A DNA stretch of 64,000 nucleotides from contig CACKRO010000005.1 of the NCBI GenBank assembly GCA_902602695.1, positions 37,229-101,228 of the forward strand, written 5' to 3'. The position numbers were made by a program, and so were the translations under genes. This DNA is from an uncultured Alphaproteobacteria bacterium (GTDB lineage Bacteria; Pseudomonadota; Alphaproteobacteria; HIMB59; GCA-002718135). Shown here piece by piece: positions 43,684 through 53,205 of the stretch. Each line of letters begins with the position of its first letter. The stretch's first letter is position 1. The notes beneath the pieces were generated by a model. The model was not told where the DNA came from and did not search any database. It was given only the letters and a program-made list of their open reading frames with translations.

Positions 43684-44682
43684 TTAGATTAGACTCTTTA
43701 TCTTTTCTATTAGCTCTGAATTAATTTGTCTTGGACCTTTATCTTGCCTATTAGTGTGTCTTCGTTGTCCAGGTAAACGCACACCGTCTAAAGATGTCAT
43801 TTGTTCAAAAAATTTCTCAGCATGTTCATTCCAATTTTTTCCTGCAATAAGCTCTGGAGATAACGCCATAATAAATTCACCACCCCTTGCAGGACCTCCA
43901 TCATTATTGTCTTCTTCTTTAGCTTCAAAACTAAATAAATCTCCTACTAGACCTGCAGCTAATAACTCAATCATCATTGCTATTGCAGAACCTTTGTAGT
44001 CGCCAAATGTTAAAAGGACTCCTCCATTTGCAATTTCAGATGGATTATCAGTTTTTTCTCCATCTTTATTTAGGCCTGTTCCAAATGGAACTTTGTGACC
44101 ATCACGTGCTGCAACCTGAACCTCTCCCATCGCCATTGTTGAAGTAGCCATATCGTAGACTACAGGGGTATTATTTTTTCTTGGCCAAGCAAATGATATT
44201 GGATTAGTTCCAAATAGTGGTTTCTTTGCACCAGCTGGAGCCACACTTGGTTTATATGCAGTACATGCAATTCCAATTAAATTATTTTCTGCTAATGCTT
44301 CAGTTTCATGCCATAAAGCTGCAAAGTGATGCGTATTAGTTATAGTTAAAACACCAACTCCATGTTTATTTGTCGTTTTTATCAATTCAGGTAAACCAAC
44401 TTTGATTCCTACAGGAGCAAACCCATAATCACCTTCAACACGAATTGCGTTTTGTGTAAGATAGGTATTTGAAGGTCGTGAAGCTCCATTTACTTTTTTA
44501 CTTTTTAGCGAAGCTACATAACCAGGAATACGAAACAATCCATGAGAAACACTTCCATCTCTTTCAGCATGTGAAACTGTTGTTGCTACAGAATCAGCAT
44601 TGAAATGATCACATCCATGGGTTGATAGTGCTTTATATGCTAAATCATATATATTTTCTAATTCTAATGCTGTGGTATTCAT
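43684..44682 (-). CDS. Ldh-family (malate/L-lactate dehydrogenase-type) oxidoreductase
   Basis: A 332-residue NAD(P)-dependent 2-hydroxyacid or imino acid oxidoreductase of the Ldh_2 family, with HAERDGSVSHGLFRIPGYV, TNTHHFAALWHETEAL, GTNPISFAWP and the YDMATSTMAMG segment. Family members act on malate, L-lactate, ureidoglycolate, diketogulonate or piperideine-2-carboxylate, and residues visible here do not choose between them. It starts a minus-strand unit with the hydrolase and transporter and diverges from the D-lactate dehydrogenase-like gene across 33 nt. Confidence 0.88.
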   Translation of the reverse strand: MNTTALELENIYDLAYKALSTHGCDHFNADSVATTVSHAERDGSVSHGLFRIPGYVASLKSKKVNGASRPSNTYLTQNAIRVEGDYGFAPVGIKVGLPELIKTTNKHGVGVLTITNTHHFAALWHETEALAENNLIGIACTAYKPSVAPAGAKKPLFGTNPISFAWPRKNNTPVVYDMATSTMAMGEVQVAARDGHKVPFGTGLNKDGEKTDNPSEIANGGVLLTFGDYKGSAIAMMIELLAAGLVGDLFSFEAKEEDNNDGGPARGGEFIMALSPELIAGKNWNEHAEKFFEQMTSLDGVRLPGQRRHTNRQDKGPRQINSELIEKIKSLI

Positions 44683-44715
44683 TTACTTTTGTTGAATAAT
44701 TAATATTATTAAATC

Positions 44716-46086
44716 ATGGATAGAGGATTATTGGACAATTTAAAAGATATTTTACAAGAAAGAATATCATTTTCAGAAAGTGTAAGAAATAATCATGCAA
44801 AAGGTGAAGATGCCTATGATCCTATTCTACCTAGGGCAGTTTTGTTTCCAAAAAACAATGAAGAACTTTCAAAAATTTTAAGAATTTGCAATGAATTTAA
44901 AGTACCAGTAACTGCTTATGGCACAGGTACATCTTTAGAAGGTCATGTTGTTGGAAATGATGAAGGTTTTACAATTTCAATGGAAAATTTCAACAAAGTT
45001 ATTTCTATTAATGAGGCGGACTTTGATTGTCGTGTGCAAGCAAATGTATCACGTGAACAATTAAATGAAACTTTAAAAGATAAAGGAGTTTTTTTCCCAA
45101 TAGATCCAGGTGCAAATGCTTCTCTTGGAGGTATGGCGGCTTGTTCTGCTTCAGGAACAATGGCAGTAAGATATGGAACGATGCGAACTAGTGTGCTTGG
45201 TTTAACTGTCGTAATGGCAAATGGCGATATAATTAAAACAGGAAGTAGGGCAAAAAAAACTTCTGCAGGATACAATTTAACAAACCTTTTTGTTGGTTCA
45301 GAAGGAACACTTGGGATTATTACTGAAGTTCATCTAAGATTATCACCTATACCTGAAAGTATTATGAGTGCTGTTTGTCAATTCCCAGATCTAGACTCTG
45401 CAGTTTTAACAGCACAAGAAATAATTCAGTATGGTGTCCCAATTGCAAGAATAGAGTTATTAAATAAAGATCAAATGGATATAAGTATTAAATATTCAAA
45501 GTTAGAAAATTTAGAGAGCTTGCCTACACTTTTCTATGAATTCCATGGGAGTGAAATTTCAAATAAAGAATCGATTGATGTAGTGGAAGAAATTTCAAAA
45601 AATAATAATGGCAGTGAATTTAAGTGGGCAGCAAACACAGAAGAAAGAAACAAAATCTGGAAAGCAAGGCATAATGTATATTATTCAGTAAAAGCAGAAG
45701 GAGATAACATTAGAGTGTATGTCACTGATGTTTGTGTACCTATTTCAAACATTGTGGAATGTATTAAATTTGCAGAAACAGAACTTAGAGATACTGGATT
45801 AAGAGCACCAATGGTTGGTCATGTAGGGGATGGAAACTTTCATGTATCTGTTGTTTACGATCCTAGCAAAGAAAATGAATATAAATATATTAGAGCATTT
45901 AGTAATAAATTAATTGATAAAGCACTAGAAATGGATGGAACTATAACAGGCGAGCACGGTATAGGTCTTCAGAAGAAAGAGTATTTATTAAAACAACATC
46001 CAGATAATATTCCACTAATGAAATTGATAAAGAAAAGTTTCGATCCAAATAATATTTTAAATCCTGGTAAAGTTTTTGATGTATAA
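44716..46086 (+). CDS. FAD-linked D-2-hydroxyacid dehydrogenase (D-lactate dehydrogenase/GlcD-like)
   Basis: A flavoprotein of 456 residues with the VAO-type FAD domain (TAYGTGTSLEGHVVG, DPGANASLGGMAACSASG, NLFVGSEGTLGIITE) and the metal-binding/C-terminal motifs GHVGDGNFHVSVVYD and TGEHGIGLQKKEYL. The pattern is closest to D-lactate dehydrogenase (cytochrome) and glycolate oxidase GlcD. It lacks the GlcE/GlcF partners nearby. Its end overlaps the PhyH gene by 8 nt. Confidence 0.88.
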   Translation: MDRGLLDNLKDILQERISFSESVRNNHAKGEDAYDPILPRAVLFPKNNEELSKILRICNEFKVPVTAYGTGTSLEGHVVGNDEGFTISMENFNKVISINEADFDCRVQANVSREQLNETLKDKGVFFPIDPGANASLGGMAACSASGTMAVRYGTMRTSVLGLTVVMANGDIIKTGSRAKKTSAGYNLTNLFVGSEGTLGIITEVHLRLSPIPESIMSAVCQFPDLDSAVLTAQEIIQYGVPIARIELLNKDQMDISIKYSKLENLESLPTLFYEFHGSEISNKESIDVVEEISKNNNGSEFKWAANTEERNKIWKARHNVYYSVKAEGDNIRVYVTDVCVPISNIVECIKFAETELRDTGLRAPMVGHVGDGNFHVSVVYDPSKENEYKYIRAFSNKLIDKALEMDGTITGEHGIGLQKKEYLLKQHPDNIPLMKLIKKSFDPNNILNPGKVFDV

Positions 46087-46858
46087 ATTAAATAATGAGT
46101 TTGAAATAAATTATAACAAAGAAATCATCCCAAAAAAATTAAATCCAGATTTAGATAAAAAATTAGAAAAAGAGGTCAATTTTTTTCTTAAATGGGGCTA
46201 TCTTATTATTGATGAAGCTCTAAAAGATAATCAAATTATTCTGTTAAGAAAAACTTTTAATAAAACCTTTAAAAAACTTAAAGGAAAAGATCATATAGAT
46301 TACAATTTATTTGAATATGATAAAAACTTTTTATTTTTGCTTGATAATAAACCTGTAATAAAAAGAATTTCTGCAATTCTAGGTAACTGTATTCAACTTC
46401 ATAGCGCTTCAGCAAGACTATCAAGTCCTGGATCAAAAAATCAAAATTGGCATAGAGATGGGCATTGGCCCGTTGATCCAAATGGAACCCCAATTGGAAG
46501 TATTCCTGGTCAAATTAATTGTGGTTATTATCTAGATCCACTAACTGAAAAAAATGGCCCGATAGCAATTGTTCCGGGAAGTCAAAAAGCTTTATTTAAA
46601 CCGCCAAAAAAAGATTTTGAATTTCCAGATCAAAAAATAATATATGCAAAACCTGGGCAAGCCATAATATTTAATGGATGGATATATCATAGGGGTTTAG
46701 GTAATAAATCAAAGTCTGATAGAAGAGTGTGTTTAATATGCTATCAAAATTCATGGATGAAATCACGAGAAACATTTGATGGGCCAATTATTTCAAAGAT
46801 AAAAAAAAGTGGAAGTAGTTTACAAAAATTACTTTTAGGATCAGTTAATAAATGGTGA
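46079..46858 (+). CDS. Phytanoyl-CoA dioxygenase-family Fe(II)/2-oxoglutarate oxygenase
   Basis: A PhyH-family hydroxylase of about 259 residues. The iron ligands appear as HRD in KNQNWHRDGHWPVD and the distal His in NGWIYHRGLGNKS, followed by the Arg of SDRRVCLICYQNSW for 2-oxoglutarate. I use the ATG at 46079, which overlaps the upstream FAD oxidase stop, rather than the TTG at 46076. Coupling to the 2-hydroxyacid dehydrogenase suggests that hydroxylation by this enzyme may generate its hydroxyacid substrate. Substrate unknown. Confidence 0.82.
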   Translation: MYKLNNEFEINYNKEIIPKKLNPDLDKKLEKEVNFFLKWGYLIIDEALKDNQIILLRKTFNKTFKKLKGKDHIDYNLFEYDKNFLFLLDNKPVIKRISAILGNCIQLHSASARLSSPGSKNQNWHRDGHWPVDPNGTPIGSIPGQINCGYYLDPLTEKNGPIAIVPGSQKALFKPPKKDFEFPDQKIIYAKPGQAIIFNGWIYHRGLGNKSKSDRRVCLICYQNSWMKSRETFDGPIISKIKKSGSSLQKLLLGSVNKW

Positions 46859-46864
46859 AGTAAA

Positions 46865-47920
46865 CTATATTCTTTCTAATTTTTCACTTTTCAGAGATTT
46901 ATACATGGCTTCAAGTATCTTCACAGTTTTAAGAGCAAGTTCACCATTTGAATGGTTCGTTACGTTTTTATTTAAACATATATCTACAAATGTATTCAAT
47001 GCTTCTTTAGTGCCATAAGAATAAGCCCCATCACCCTCTTTAATTTTATGTTCAATAATATTTCCATCATTTAATCTTACAAAAAGTCTTTCTCTTTTTA
47101 TTTCCATATCTAAATATAAAGTACCGATGGTTCCATGAATTGTAATATAAAAAGTTCCTCCAAAATTTTTAGGCACAAAAGCGCTGCCAGAAAAAGATCC
47201 AGTTGCCCCATTGGCAAATTTCATTGATATCGCATTGGTATAATCAACTTTTGTTGGTGATGGAACTGAAAGACAAAATATACATTCTGGGTCAAGATTA
47301 GTAATTTTTAATATACCTGCAAACATATGCGATAATTGTCCCCAACCATAACCACCAGCTTTTTCTGGGTCTGACCAAGTTGATGCATGAGGTTGAAAAG
47401 TATGATTATTTGATTCACTTAAAGGTATGCCCTGAAATAAATCTATTAAAGAAGAGGAAAAAGCTGCGTCTAAGTGCTTAATTTCTCCAATTAAACCATT
47501 TGAAATTATTTCCTCTGCCTTTGACATAAAAGATTTAAAATTAAAACCATTTGGAATTAAAATTTCCTTATTATATTTTTTAGCAAGTTCAATTAATATT
47601 TCTGCATCTTTAACATTTGTCGTCATGGGTTTTTCAATCATTACATGACATTTTTTTTCAAGAGCAGCTTTGGCATTTTCAAAATGAGCGTGGTGAGGAG
47701 AAGAAATAATTACCCCATCCAAATCAGAAAATTGAAGCATTTCATTGTAATTTGTTGATGCAAATTTAAATCCAAACTTTTCCTTAACAAATTTTAATTG
47801 ATCTTCTTCGAGTTTACATACACTTGTTAATTCTACTTCACTTCTTTCTAATAAGTGTGGAATGTGGTTTTCAGTTGCCCACCATCCAGCGCCTATTACC
47901 CCAATTTTTAATTTATTCAT
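46865..47920 (-). CDS. Gfo/Idh/MocA-family oxidoreductase
   Basis: A 351-residue NAD(P)-dependent sugar or inositol oxidoreductase: Rossmann start IGVIGAGWWATENHIPHL, the conserved EKP motif in VMIEKPMTTNVKDAE, and a C-terminal beta-sheet domain (HLDAAFSSS, GWGQLSHMFAGILK). Family members oxidise sugars such as L-fucose, L-rhamnose, glucose or myo-inositol. It follows the mutarotase-like gene by 8 nt, suggesting that it oxidises that sugar's favoured anomer. Confidence 0.86.
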   Translation of the reverse strand: MNKLKIGVIGAGWWATENHIPHLLERSEVELTSVCKLEEDQLKFVKEKFGFKFASTNYNEMLQFSDLDGVIISSPHHAHFENAKAALEKKCHVMIEKPMTTNVKDAEILIELAKKYNKEILIPNGFNFKSFMSKAEEIISNGLIGEIKHLDAAFSSSLIDLFQGIPLSESNNHTFQPHASTWSDPEKAGGYGWGQLSHMFAGILKITNLDPECIFCLSVPSPTKVDYTNAISMKFANGATGSFSGSAFVPKNFGGTFYITIHGTIGTLYLDMEIKRERLFVRLNDGNIIEHKIKEGDGAYSYGTKEALNTFVDICLNKNVTNHSNGELALKTVKILEAMYKSLKSEKLERI

Positions 47921-47928
47921 TTTTAAAT

Positions 47929-48240
47929 TTAATCTAAATGCATTTGTAATGGTAATAAGTATGGAAAATTTGTTTTTGGATCAATATCTACTTTCATAAT
48001 TGGTTCCATATATTCAGACCATTTTTTATTAATTTCGCTATTAGAGATAAAATTAATTGATTTATTAAGATCATCAGTTTCAAAATATCCAAAAAGTTTT
48101 ATTCCATATCTAAAAATATTATAATTTCGTAATCCAGCTTCTTTAAGCATTTGAACCATTTCTGGCCAAATTTCATCATGTCTCTTTTTATATTCTTCCT
48201 CATATCCTGGTCGGATTTCAAGAATCCATGCGTAATTCAT
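47929..48240 (-). CDS. L-rhamnose mutarotase-family protein
   Basis: A small ferredoxin-like-fold epimerase. The segments RPGYEEEYKKRHDEIWPEMVQMLKEAGLRNYNIFR and LFGYFETDD match RhaM/RhaU, which interconverts alpha and beta L-rhamnose; related proteins act on L-fucose. The ORF opens at 48300, but the ATG at 48240 (MNYAWILEIRPG), with GAGGTTTT upstream on the coding strand, gives the 103-residue family length. It is divergent from the lactonase gene 78 nt away. Confidence 0.82.
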   Translation of the reverse strand: MNYAWILEIRPGYEEEYKKRHDEIWPEMVQMLKEAGLRNYNIFRYGIKLFGYFETDDLNKSINFISNSEINKKWSEYMEPIMKVDIDPKTNFPYLLPLQMHLD

Positions 48241-48317
48241 AAAACCTCTTTTCAAATAAAAAATATGTATTAATTTTATAAACTTATAGAAAAAATTCAA
48301 TTTTTTAAAAAATATAA

Positions 48318-49226
48318 ATGGAAAGAATAGCTATTATTGACTCGCATCATCATCTATGGGATCTTGATTCTAAAGAAACACATTATCCTTGGTTAAGTAG
48401 TAATGAAGAAAAAGCTTTTTATGGAAGTTATAAAAGTATTAAAAAGAGTTATTTATTAGATGATTATTTAAATGATGCAAAAAATCAAAATCTTGTAAAA
48501 TCAATACATGTTCAGGCTGAACATGATGCAATGAACCCGATAGAAGAAACAAAATGGTTACAAAATATTTCAGATAATAATAATTTAAAAATCCCAAATG
48601 GTATAGTTGCATTTGCAGATTTTTCTAAAGAAAGAGTCAGTGAAGATCTTGATCAACACCTTATATATAAAAATGTAAGAGGAATTAGACAAATCTTGTC
48701 ATTTGATAAAGATAAACCTCAATATTCTCATGCTAAAAAAGATTTTCTAAAAGACGAGGTATGGCTAAATAACTTTAGACATATAGCCGATAGAGACTTA
48801 TCTTTTGATATCCAAATATATCCTCATCAGTTTGATGATGCTTGTAAATTAGCTAAACGGTATCCAAATGTTCTGTTTATCTTAAATCATACTGGCGAGC
48901 CTTGTCTCCAAACAAAAGAATACAAAAATTATTGGATGAGAAAAATGCAATCTTTAGCCAAAAATGAAAATTTTGTTTGTAAAATATCAGGTTTAGGAAT
49001 GTTTAATCCTAATTGGACAATTATTTCAACTGAATATTTTATTCTTAAGACAATTGAGATTTTTGGTATTGATAGGTGTATGTTTGGATCAAATTTTCCT
49101 GTAGATAAAATTTTTAACACTTTTGATAACTATTGGAATTCATATTTTGAAATAGTAAAAAATTTTTCAAAAGATGAACATAATAAAATTTTTTTAAAAA
49201 ATGCAGAGAAGTTTTATAGAATTTAA
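48318..49226 (+). CDS. COG3618-type amidohydrolase (sugar-lactonase-like)
   Basis: A 302-residue TIM-barrel hydrolase beginning IAIIDSHHHLWDLDSKETHYPWL, the metal-binding start typical of COG3618 proteins, with FILNHTGEPC and MFGSNFPVD at the later active-site strands. Members include L-fuconolactonase, L-rhamnonolactonase-like enzymes and 2-pyrone-4,6-dicarboxylate lactonase. Position beside mutarotase, Gfo/Idh and a rhamnonate-dehydratase-like gene supports a sugar-lactone substrate. It overlaps the pdxA-like gene by one base (TAATG). Confidence 0.82.
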   Translation: MERIAIIDSHHHLWDLDSKETHYPWLSSNEEKAFYGSYKSIKKSYLLDDYLNDAKNQNLVKSIHVQAEHDAMNPIEETKWLQNISDNNNLKIPNGIVAFADFSKERVSEDLDQHLIYKNVRGIRQILSFDKDKPQYSHAKKDFLKDEVWLNNFRHIADRDLSFDIQIYPHQFDDACKLAKRYPNVLFILNHTGEPCLQTKEYKNYWMRKMQSLAKNENFVCKISGLGMFNPNWTIISTEYFILKTIEIFGIDRCMFGSNFPVDKIFNTFDNYWNSYFEIVKNFSKDEHNKIFLKNAEKFYRI

Positions 49227-50203
49227 TGAGAAATAAAAAAAGTATAGCTGTTCTTTTAGGTGATCCATCTGGAATAGGCCCTGAATTAATTTCAAAAATT
49301 CTATCTCATAATATTTTAAAAAAAATAAATATTATAATTATTGGAGAAAAATCTATATTTGATCAATATTTAACGAAACCAAAAAATAAAAAAAATATTA
49401 AATTAATTAATAATTTTGATCAGATAGAATTTAAAAATACTAATAAAATTTTCTTTGATATTAATAAAAGAAAAGTAAGATATCCAATTGGAAAAGCAAA
49501 TATCAAATCAGGAATTTCTGTTCTAAATTCTATCGATATAGCAGTTGATTTATATAATAAGAAAAAAATAGATGGAATTAATTTTGCTCCGTTTAATAAA
49601 ACAAGTTTAGATCTTGCTGGTATGAAATTTAAAGATGAGCTCCATTATTTTAAAAATAAATTTAAAATAAAAAGCTATGTTTGTGAACTTAACGTATTAA
49701 ATAATTTTTGGACTGCACGAGTAACTTCACATATTCCCCTTAAAGATGTTGCAAAAAATATCACTATTAAAAATATTATTGAACCAATTAAATTAGTTAA
49801 CAAGTATTTAAAAAAAAATGGATTAAAAAATCCGAAAGTAGGTGTTCAAGCTTTAAATCCTCACGCTGAGTTTGGAAATGAAGAGAAAAAAATAATAATT
49901 CCTGCAATAAACAAAGCAAGAAAAATGAAAATCAAAGCTTTTGGCCCGTTACCATGTGATACATCATTTATTAGAGCTTATAAAAATAAAGAGTATAATT
50001 GTCTTGTCGGTATGTATCATGACGCCATACAATCAGGTCTTAAATCGTTTGGATTTGAAAAAGGTGTTACTGTTCAAGGAGGTCTACCAATACCTATAAC
50101 TACACCTGCTCATGGAACAGCTTTTGATATTGTGGGTAAAAATAAAGCTAATGTAAGTCCGATGCTCGAATCTTTAAAGTTATTACTTAAACTCTTATCT
50201 TAA
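49226..50203 (+). CDS. PdxA-family dehydrogenase (PdxA2-like)
   Basis: The 325-residue protein has the PdxA start AVLLGDPSGIGPELI, the metal-binding His cluster in HIPLKD and YHDAIQSGLKSFG, and the ending PITTPAHGTAFDIVGKNKANV. PdxA oxidises 4-phosphohydroxy-threonine in vitamin B6 synthesis, but many PdxA2 copies in catabolic clusters act on 4-phospho-threonate or erythronate. The location in a sugar-acid cluster, coupled to a lactonase, favours the catabolic type. The partner DUF1537 kinase is not in the window, so true PdxA remains possible. Confidence 0.78.
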   Translation: MRNKKSIAVLLGDPSGIGPELISKILSHNILKKINIIIIGEKSIFDQYLTKPKNKKNIKLINNFDQIEFKNTNKIFFDINKRKVRYPIGKANIKSGISVLNSIDIAVDLYNKKKIDGINFAPFNKTSLDLAGMKFKDELHYFKNKFKIKSYVCELNVLNNFWTARVTSHIPLKDVAKNITIKNIIEPIKLVNKYLKKNGLKNPKVGVQALNPHAEFGNEEKKIIIPAINKARKMKIKAFGPLPCDTSFIRAYKNKEYNCLVGMYHDAIQSGLKSFGFEKGVTVQGGLPIPITTPAHGTAFDIVGKNKANVSPMLESLKLLLKLLS

Positions 50204-50252
50204 TATTAAAAAATTCTCTTAAATTGAATTAAATTAGTATAATAATTATTTT

Positions 50253-51437
50253 GTGAGTAAAATTTTAAGTGTTAAAGCAAAGGTCTATAAATGGACAGGG
50301 CCCGTTCAAAAAATTCACGAAAACTTTTGCACAAATGCTGCAGATATTGTGAATCAAGAAAATATTTCAAATGATAGATGGACAACATATAAATTTCATA
50401 ATTGGTTAGTTGTAGAAGTAGAAACAAGTGATGGTTTTATAGGTTTAGGTAATGCTGCATTATCCCCAGAACCATGTAAATCAGTTGTAGATACTTATTT
50501 AGCGCCAGCCATTATTGGTGAAAGTATATGGGATTATGAGCATATATGGCAAAAGATGTATCGACAAACACTAGCTTGGGGAAGAAAAGGTGTAGGTATG
50601 ACAGCTATTAGTGCTGTTGATATTGCAATATGGGATGCACTTGGAAAATCTGCTAAACAACCTGTATTCAAATTATTAGGTGGAAAAACTAAATCAAAAC
50701 TCCCTTGTTATGCAAGTAAGCTTTACAGTCAACCTCTTGATAGTCTTGCAAAAGAAGCTAAAGATTATGTAGATCAAGGTTTTAAAGCAATGAAATTAAG
50801 ACTTGGTTGGGGTCCGACTGATGGTGCTGAAGGTATGCACAAGAATATTGAGTTAATCAAAACAGTACGATCAGTTGTTGGTGATAATGTTGATCTTATG
50901 GCTGATGTATATATGGGATGGACATTTGAATATGCAAAAAGAATGATGAGATTAATTGATAATGAAAATCTTCGTTGGTTAGAAGAACCAGTTATTGCTG
51001 ATGATATTGATGGTTATGCAGATCTAAAAGCTTCATGTAGAACTCCTATATCTGGTGGTGAACATGAATATACACTTTTTGGTTTTAGACAATTACTAGA
51101 AAAAAAAGCAATTGATGTTGTGCAATTTGATACGAATAGAGTTGGTGGAATAACACAGGCGCATAAAATTTCTGCTTTAGCTGAAGCATTTCAAATACCC
51201 GTTATTCCTCATGCTGGACAAGTCCATAATTTTCATATTTCCATGAGTTCAGTCAACGCTCCTATTGTCGAATATTTTCCATTCTGGCCAGTAGAAATTG
51301 GTAATGAATTATTTTGGTATGTTTTTGATGGAGAGCCTCAAGCAAAAAATGGTTTTATTGAATTAGATGAAAATAAGCACGGATTAGGAATAGAGTTATC
51401 CGAAAAATATTTAGATAACTTTGACATTCATCAATAA
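50253..51437 (+). CDS. Enolase-superfamily sugar-acid dehydratase (L-rhamnonate-dehydratase-like)
   Basis: An MR/MLE-family enzyme of 394 residues that should dehydrate an aldonate to a 2-keto-3-deoxy acid. Metal ligands and catalytic residues are visible in LMADVYMGWTFE, LRWLEEPVIADD, ISGGEHEYTLFGFR, and the late His in VIPHAGQVHNFH. The GEHEYT...PHxxxVxxxH pattern is that of L-rhamnonate dehydratase. The start is GTG at 50253, the only in-frame start preserving the N-terminus. It converges with the IlvD/Edd gene, with 3 nt between stops. Confidence 0.82.
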   Translation: MSKILSVKAKVYKWTGPVQKIHENFCTNAADIVNQENISNDRWTTYKFHNWLVVEVETSDGFIGLGNAALSPEPCKSVVDTYLAPAIIGESIWDYEHIWQKMYRQTLAWGRKGVGMTAISAVDIAIWDALGKSAKQPVFKLLGGKTKSKLPCYASKLYSQPLDSLAKEAKDYVDQGFKAMKLRLGWGPTDGAEGMHKNIELIKTVRSVVGDNVDLMADVYMGWTFEYAKRMMRLIDNENLRWLEEPVIADDIDGYADLKASCRTPISGGEHEYTLFGFRQLLEKKAIDVVQFDTNRVGGITQAHKISALAEAFQIPVIPHAGQVHNFHISMSSVNAPIVEYFPFWPVEIGNELFWYVFDGEPQAKNGFIELDENKHGLGIELSEKYLDNFDIHQ

Positions 51438-51440
51438 TAT

Positions 51441-53174
51441 TTAGTGGCTATGTCTTTTGACTTCAGCACCTCTTTTTCCAATTAGAAAATCTAAATCTGC
51501 TCCTTTGTCGGCTTGCATCACATGTTCTACATACATTTTTTGATAACCACCTGTTATTTCTGGAACAACGGGTGAATAATTTTCCAGACGATTTTTTATT
51601 GTTTCATCATCAACTTTTAAATTCATTGTACCTTGATCAACATCAACTTCTATTTCATCACCATTTTGAACGGCTGCTAAAGGCCCTTTAACAGCAGCTT
51701 CTGGAGCTGTATGAAGTATTACTGTACCATAGGCTGTTCCACTCATTCTAGCATCAGATATTCGAATCATATCTCTCACACCTTTCTTAAGTACTTTTTG
51801 TGGAAGTCTCATATTTCCAACTTCAGCCATACCAGGATAGCCCTTTGGTCCACAATTTTTTAAAACTAATATTGAATTTTCATCAACTTCTAAATTAGGA
51901 TCATCAATCTTTTCATGAAATTCTTCTACGCTTTCAAAAACTACCGCTTTTCCCGTATGTTTCATTAATTCTGGTGATGCAGCTGATGGTTTAATAATTG
52001 CACCATTTGGAGCGATATTACCCCTAAGAATTTTAATACCTCCATTTTTTGTTAATGGATTTTCGAATTCTTTTATAACGTCATTGTTCCAACATTTAGA
52101 ATTTATATTATTCTCAGCTATTGTTTTTCCATTAACAGTCATTGAATTTTCATCTAGTAATTTTTTTTCCATTAATCTTTTTATAACTACAGGAACGCCA
52201 CCTGCATAATAAAAATCTTCCATTAAGTATTTCCCTGAAGGCTGTAGATTTACTAATGTTGGAATACCTTCCCCACATTTATTCCAATCATCTAAATCTA
52301 AATCAATTTCCATTCGACCAGCAATTGCAGCTAAATGGATAACTGCATTTGTAGATCCACCTATTGCTCCATTTACTTTAATTGCATTTTCAAATGATTT
52401 TTTTGTAACAATTTTTGACATTGTTATATCTTCCTTGACCATTTCAACAATTCTTTTTCCAGACATGTGCGCTAAAGCATATCTTCTTGAATCTACTGCA
52501 GGTATTGCAGCATTTCCAGGAAGTGACATTCCTAATGCTTCTACCATTGAACCCATTGTTGATGCAGTTCCCATTGTCATACAGTTTCCTTTTGAACGGC
52601 TCATTGAGATTTCAGCATTAATAAAATCTTCTTCAGTTATTATGCCCGCATTTAAATCTGCATCCAGTTTCCAAACTCCTGTTCCAGAACCTATTGTTTC
52701 CCCTTGATGATGTCCATTTAGCATTGGGCCACCAGAGACACCAATTGTAGGAAGATCAACACTTGCAGCCCCCATCATCAATGATGGAGTTGTTTTATCA
52801 CAACCCATTAGTAGTACTACTCCATCTATAGGATTGCCCCTTATTGCTTCTTCAACGTCCATACTTGCTAAATTTCTAAACAACATAGCTGTTGGTCGTA
52901 AATTGGATTCACTTGCTGAAAAAACTGGAAATTCTAAAGGAAAGCCTCCTGCCTCATAAACACCTTTTTTAACAGACTCAGCAATTTCTCTGAAATGTCC
53001 ATTACATGGTGTTAATTCAGACCAAGTATTACAAATACCAATTACAGGACGCCCGTCAAATAAATGGTTTGGATGACCTTGATTTCTCATCCAGCCTCTA
53101 TGAATAAATGTATCTCTTCGATGTGATTTAGAATTATACCAATTAGAAGATCTATATTTATTTTTTTTATTCAT
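51441..53174 (-). CDS. IlvD/Edd-family sugar-acid dehydratase (L-arabinonate/D-xylonate-dehydratase-like)
   Basis: An iron-sulfur dehydratase of 577 residues. The [2Fe-2S]-type Cys are in IGICNTWSELTPCNG, LLMGCDKTTPS and SKGNCMTMGTAS, and the GNAAIPAVDSRR and VRDMIRISDARMSGTAYGT segments are typical. The N-terminal RGWMRNQGHPNHLFDGRP is characteristic of pentonate dehydratases rather than dihydroxyacid dehydratase IlvD. It would yield a 2-keto-3-deoxy acid. It is the last gene of the eight-gene minus-strand unit from 59627 and lies 31 nt after the SMP-30 gene. Confidence 0.88.
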   Translation of the reverse strand: MNKKNKYRSSNWYNSKSHRRDTFIHRGWMRNQGHPNHLFDGRPVIGICNTWSELTPCNGHFREIAESVKKGVYEAGGFPLEFPVFSASESNLRPTAMLFRNLASMDVEEAIRGNPIDGVVLLMGCDKTTPSLMMGAASVDLPTIGVSGGPMLNGHHQGETIGSGTGVWKLDADLNAGIITEEDFINAEISMSRSKGNCMTMGTASTMGSMVEALGMSLPGNAAIPAVDSRRYALAHMSGKRIVEMVKEDITMSKIVTKKSFENAIKVNGAIGGSTNAVIHLAAIAGRMEIDLDLDDWNKCGEGIPTLVNLQPSGKYLMEDFYYAGGVPVVIKRLMEKKLLDENSMTVNGKTIAENNINSKCWNNDVIKEFENPLTKNGGIKILRGNIAPNGAIIKPSAASPELMKHTGKAVVFESVEEFHEKIDDPNLEVDENSILVLKNCGPKGYPGMAEVGNMRLPQKVLKKGVRDMIRISDARMSGTAYGTVILHTAPEAAVKGPLAAVQNGDEIEVDVDQGTMNLKVDDETIKNRLENYSPVVPEITGGYQKMYVEHVMQADKGADLDFLIGKRGAEVKRHSH

Positions 53175-53205
53175 AAAAAAAGTTTTATCTAATTAAAGTA
53201 AAAAA

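Noticed and set aside
51441-53174. IlvD of branched-chain amino acid synthesis
   Set aside because: The RGWMRNQGHP N-terminus and the SMP-30 neighbour point to a sugar-acid dehydratase.
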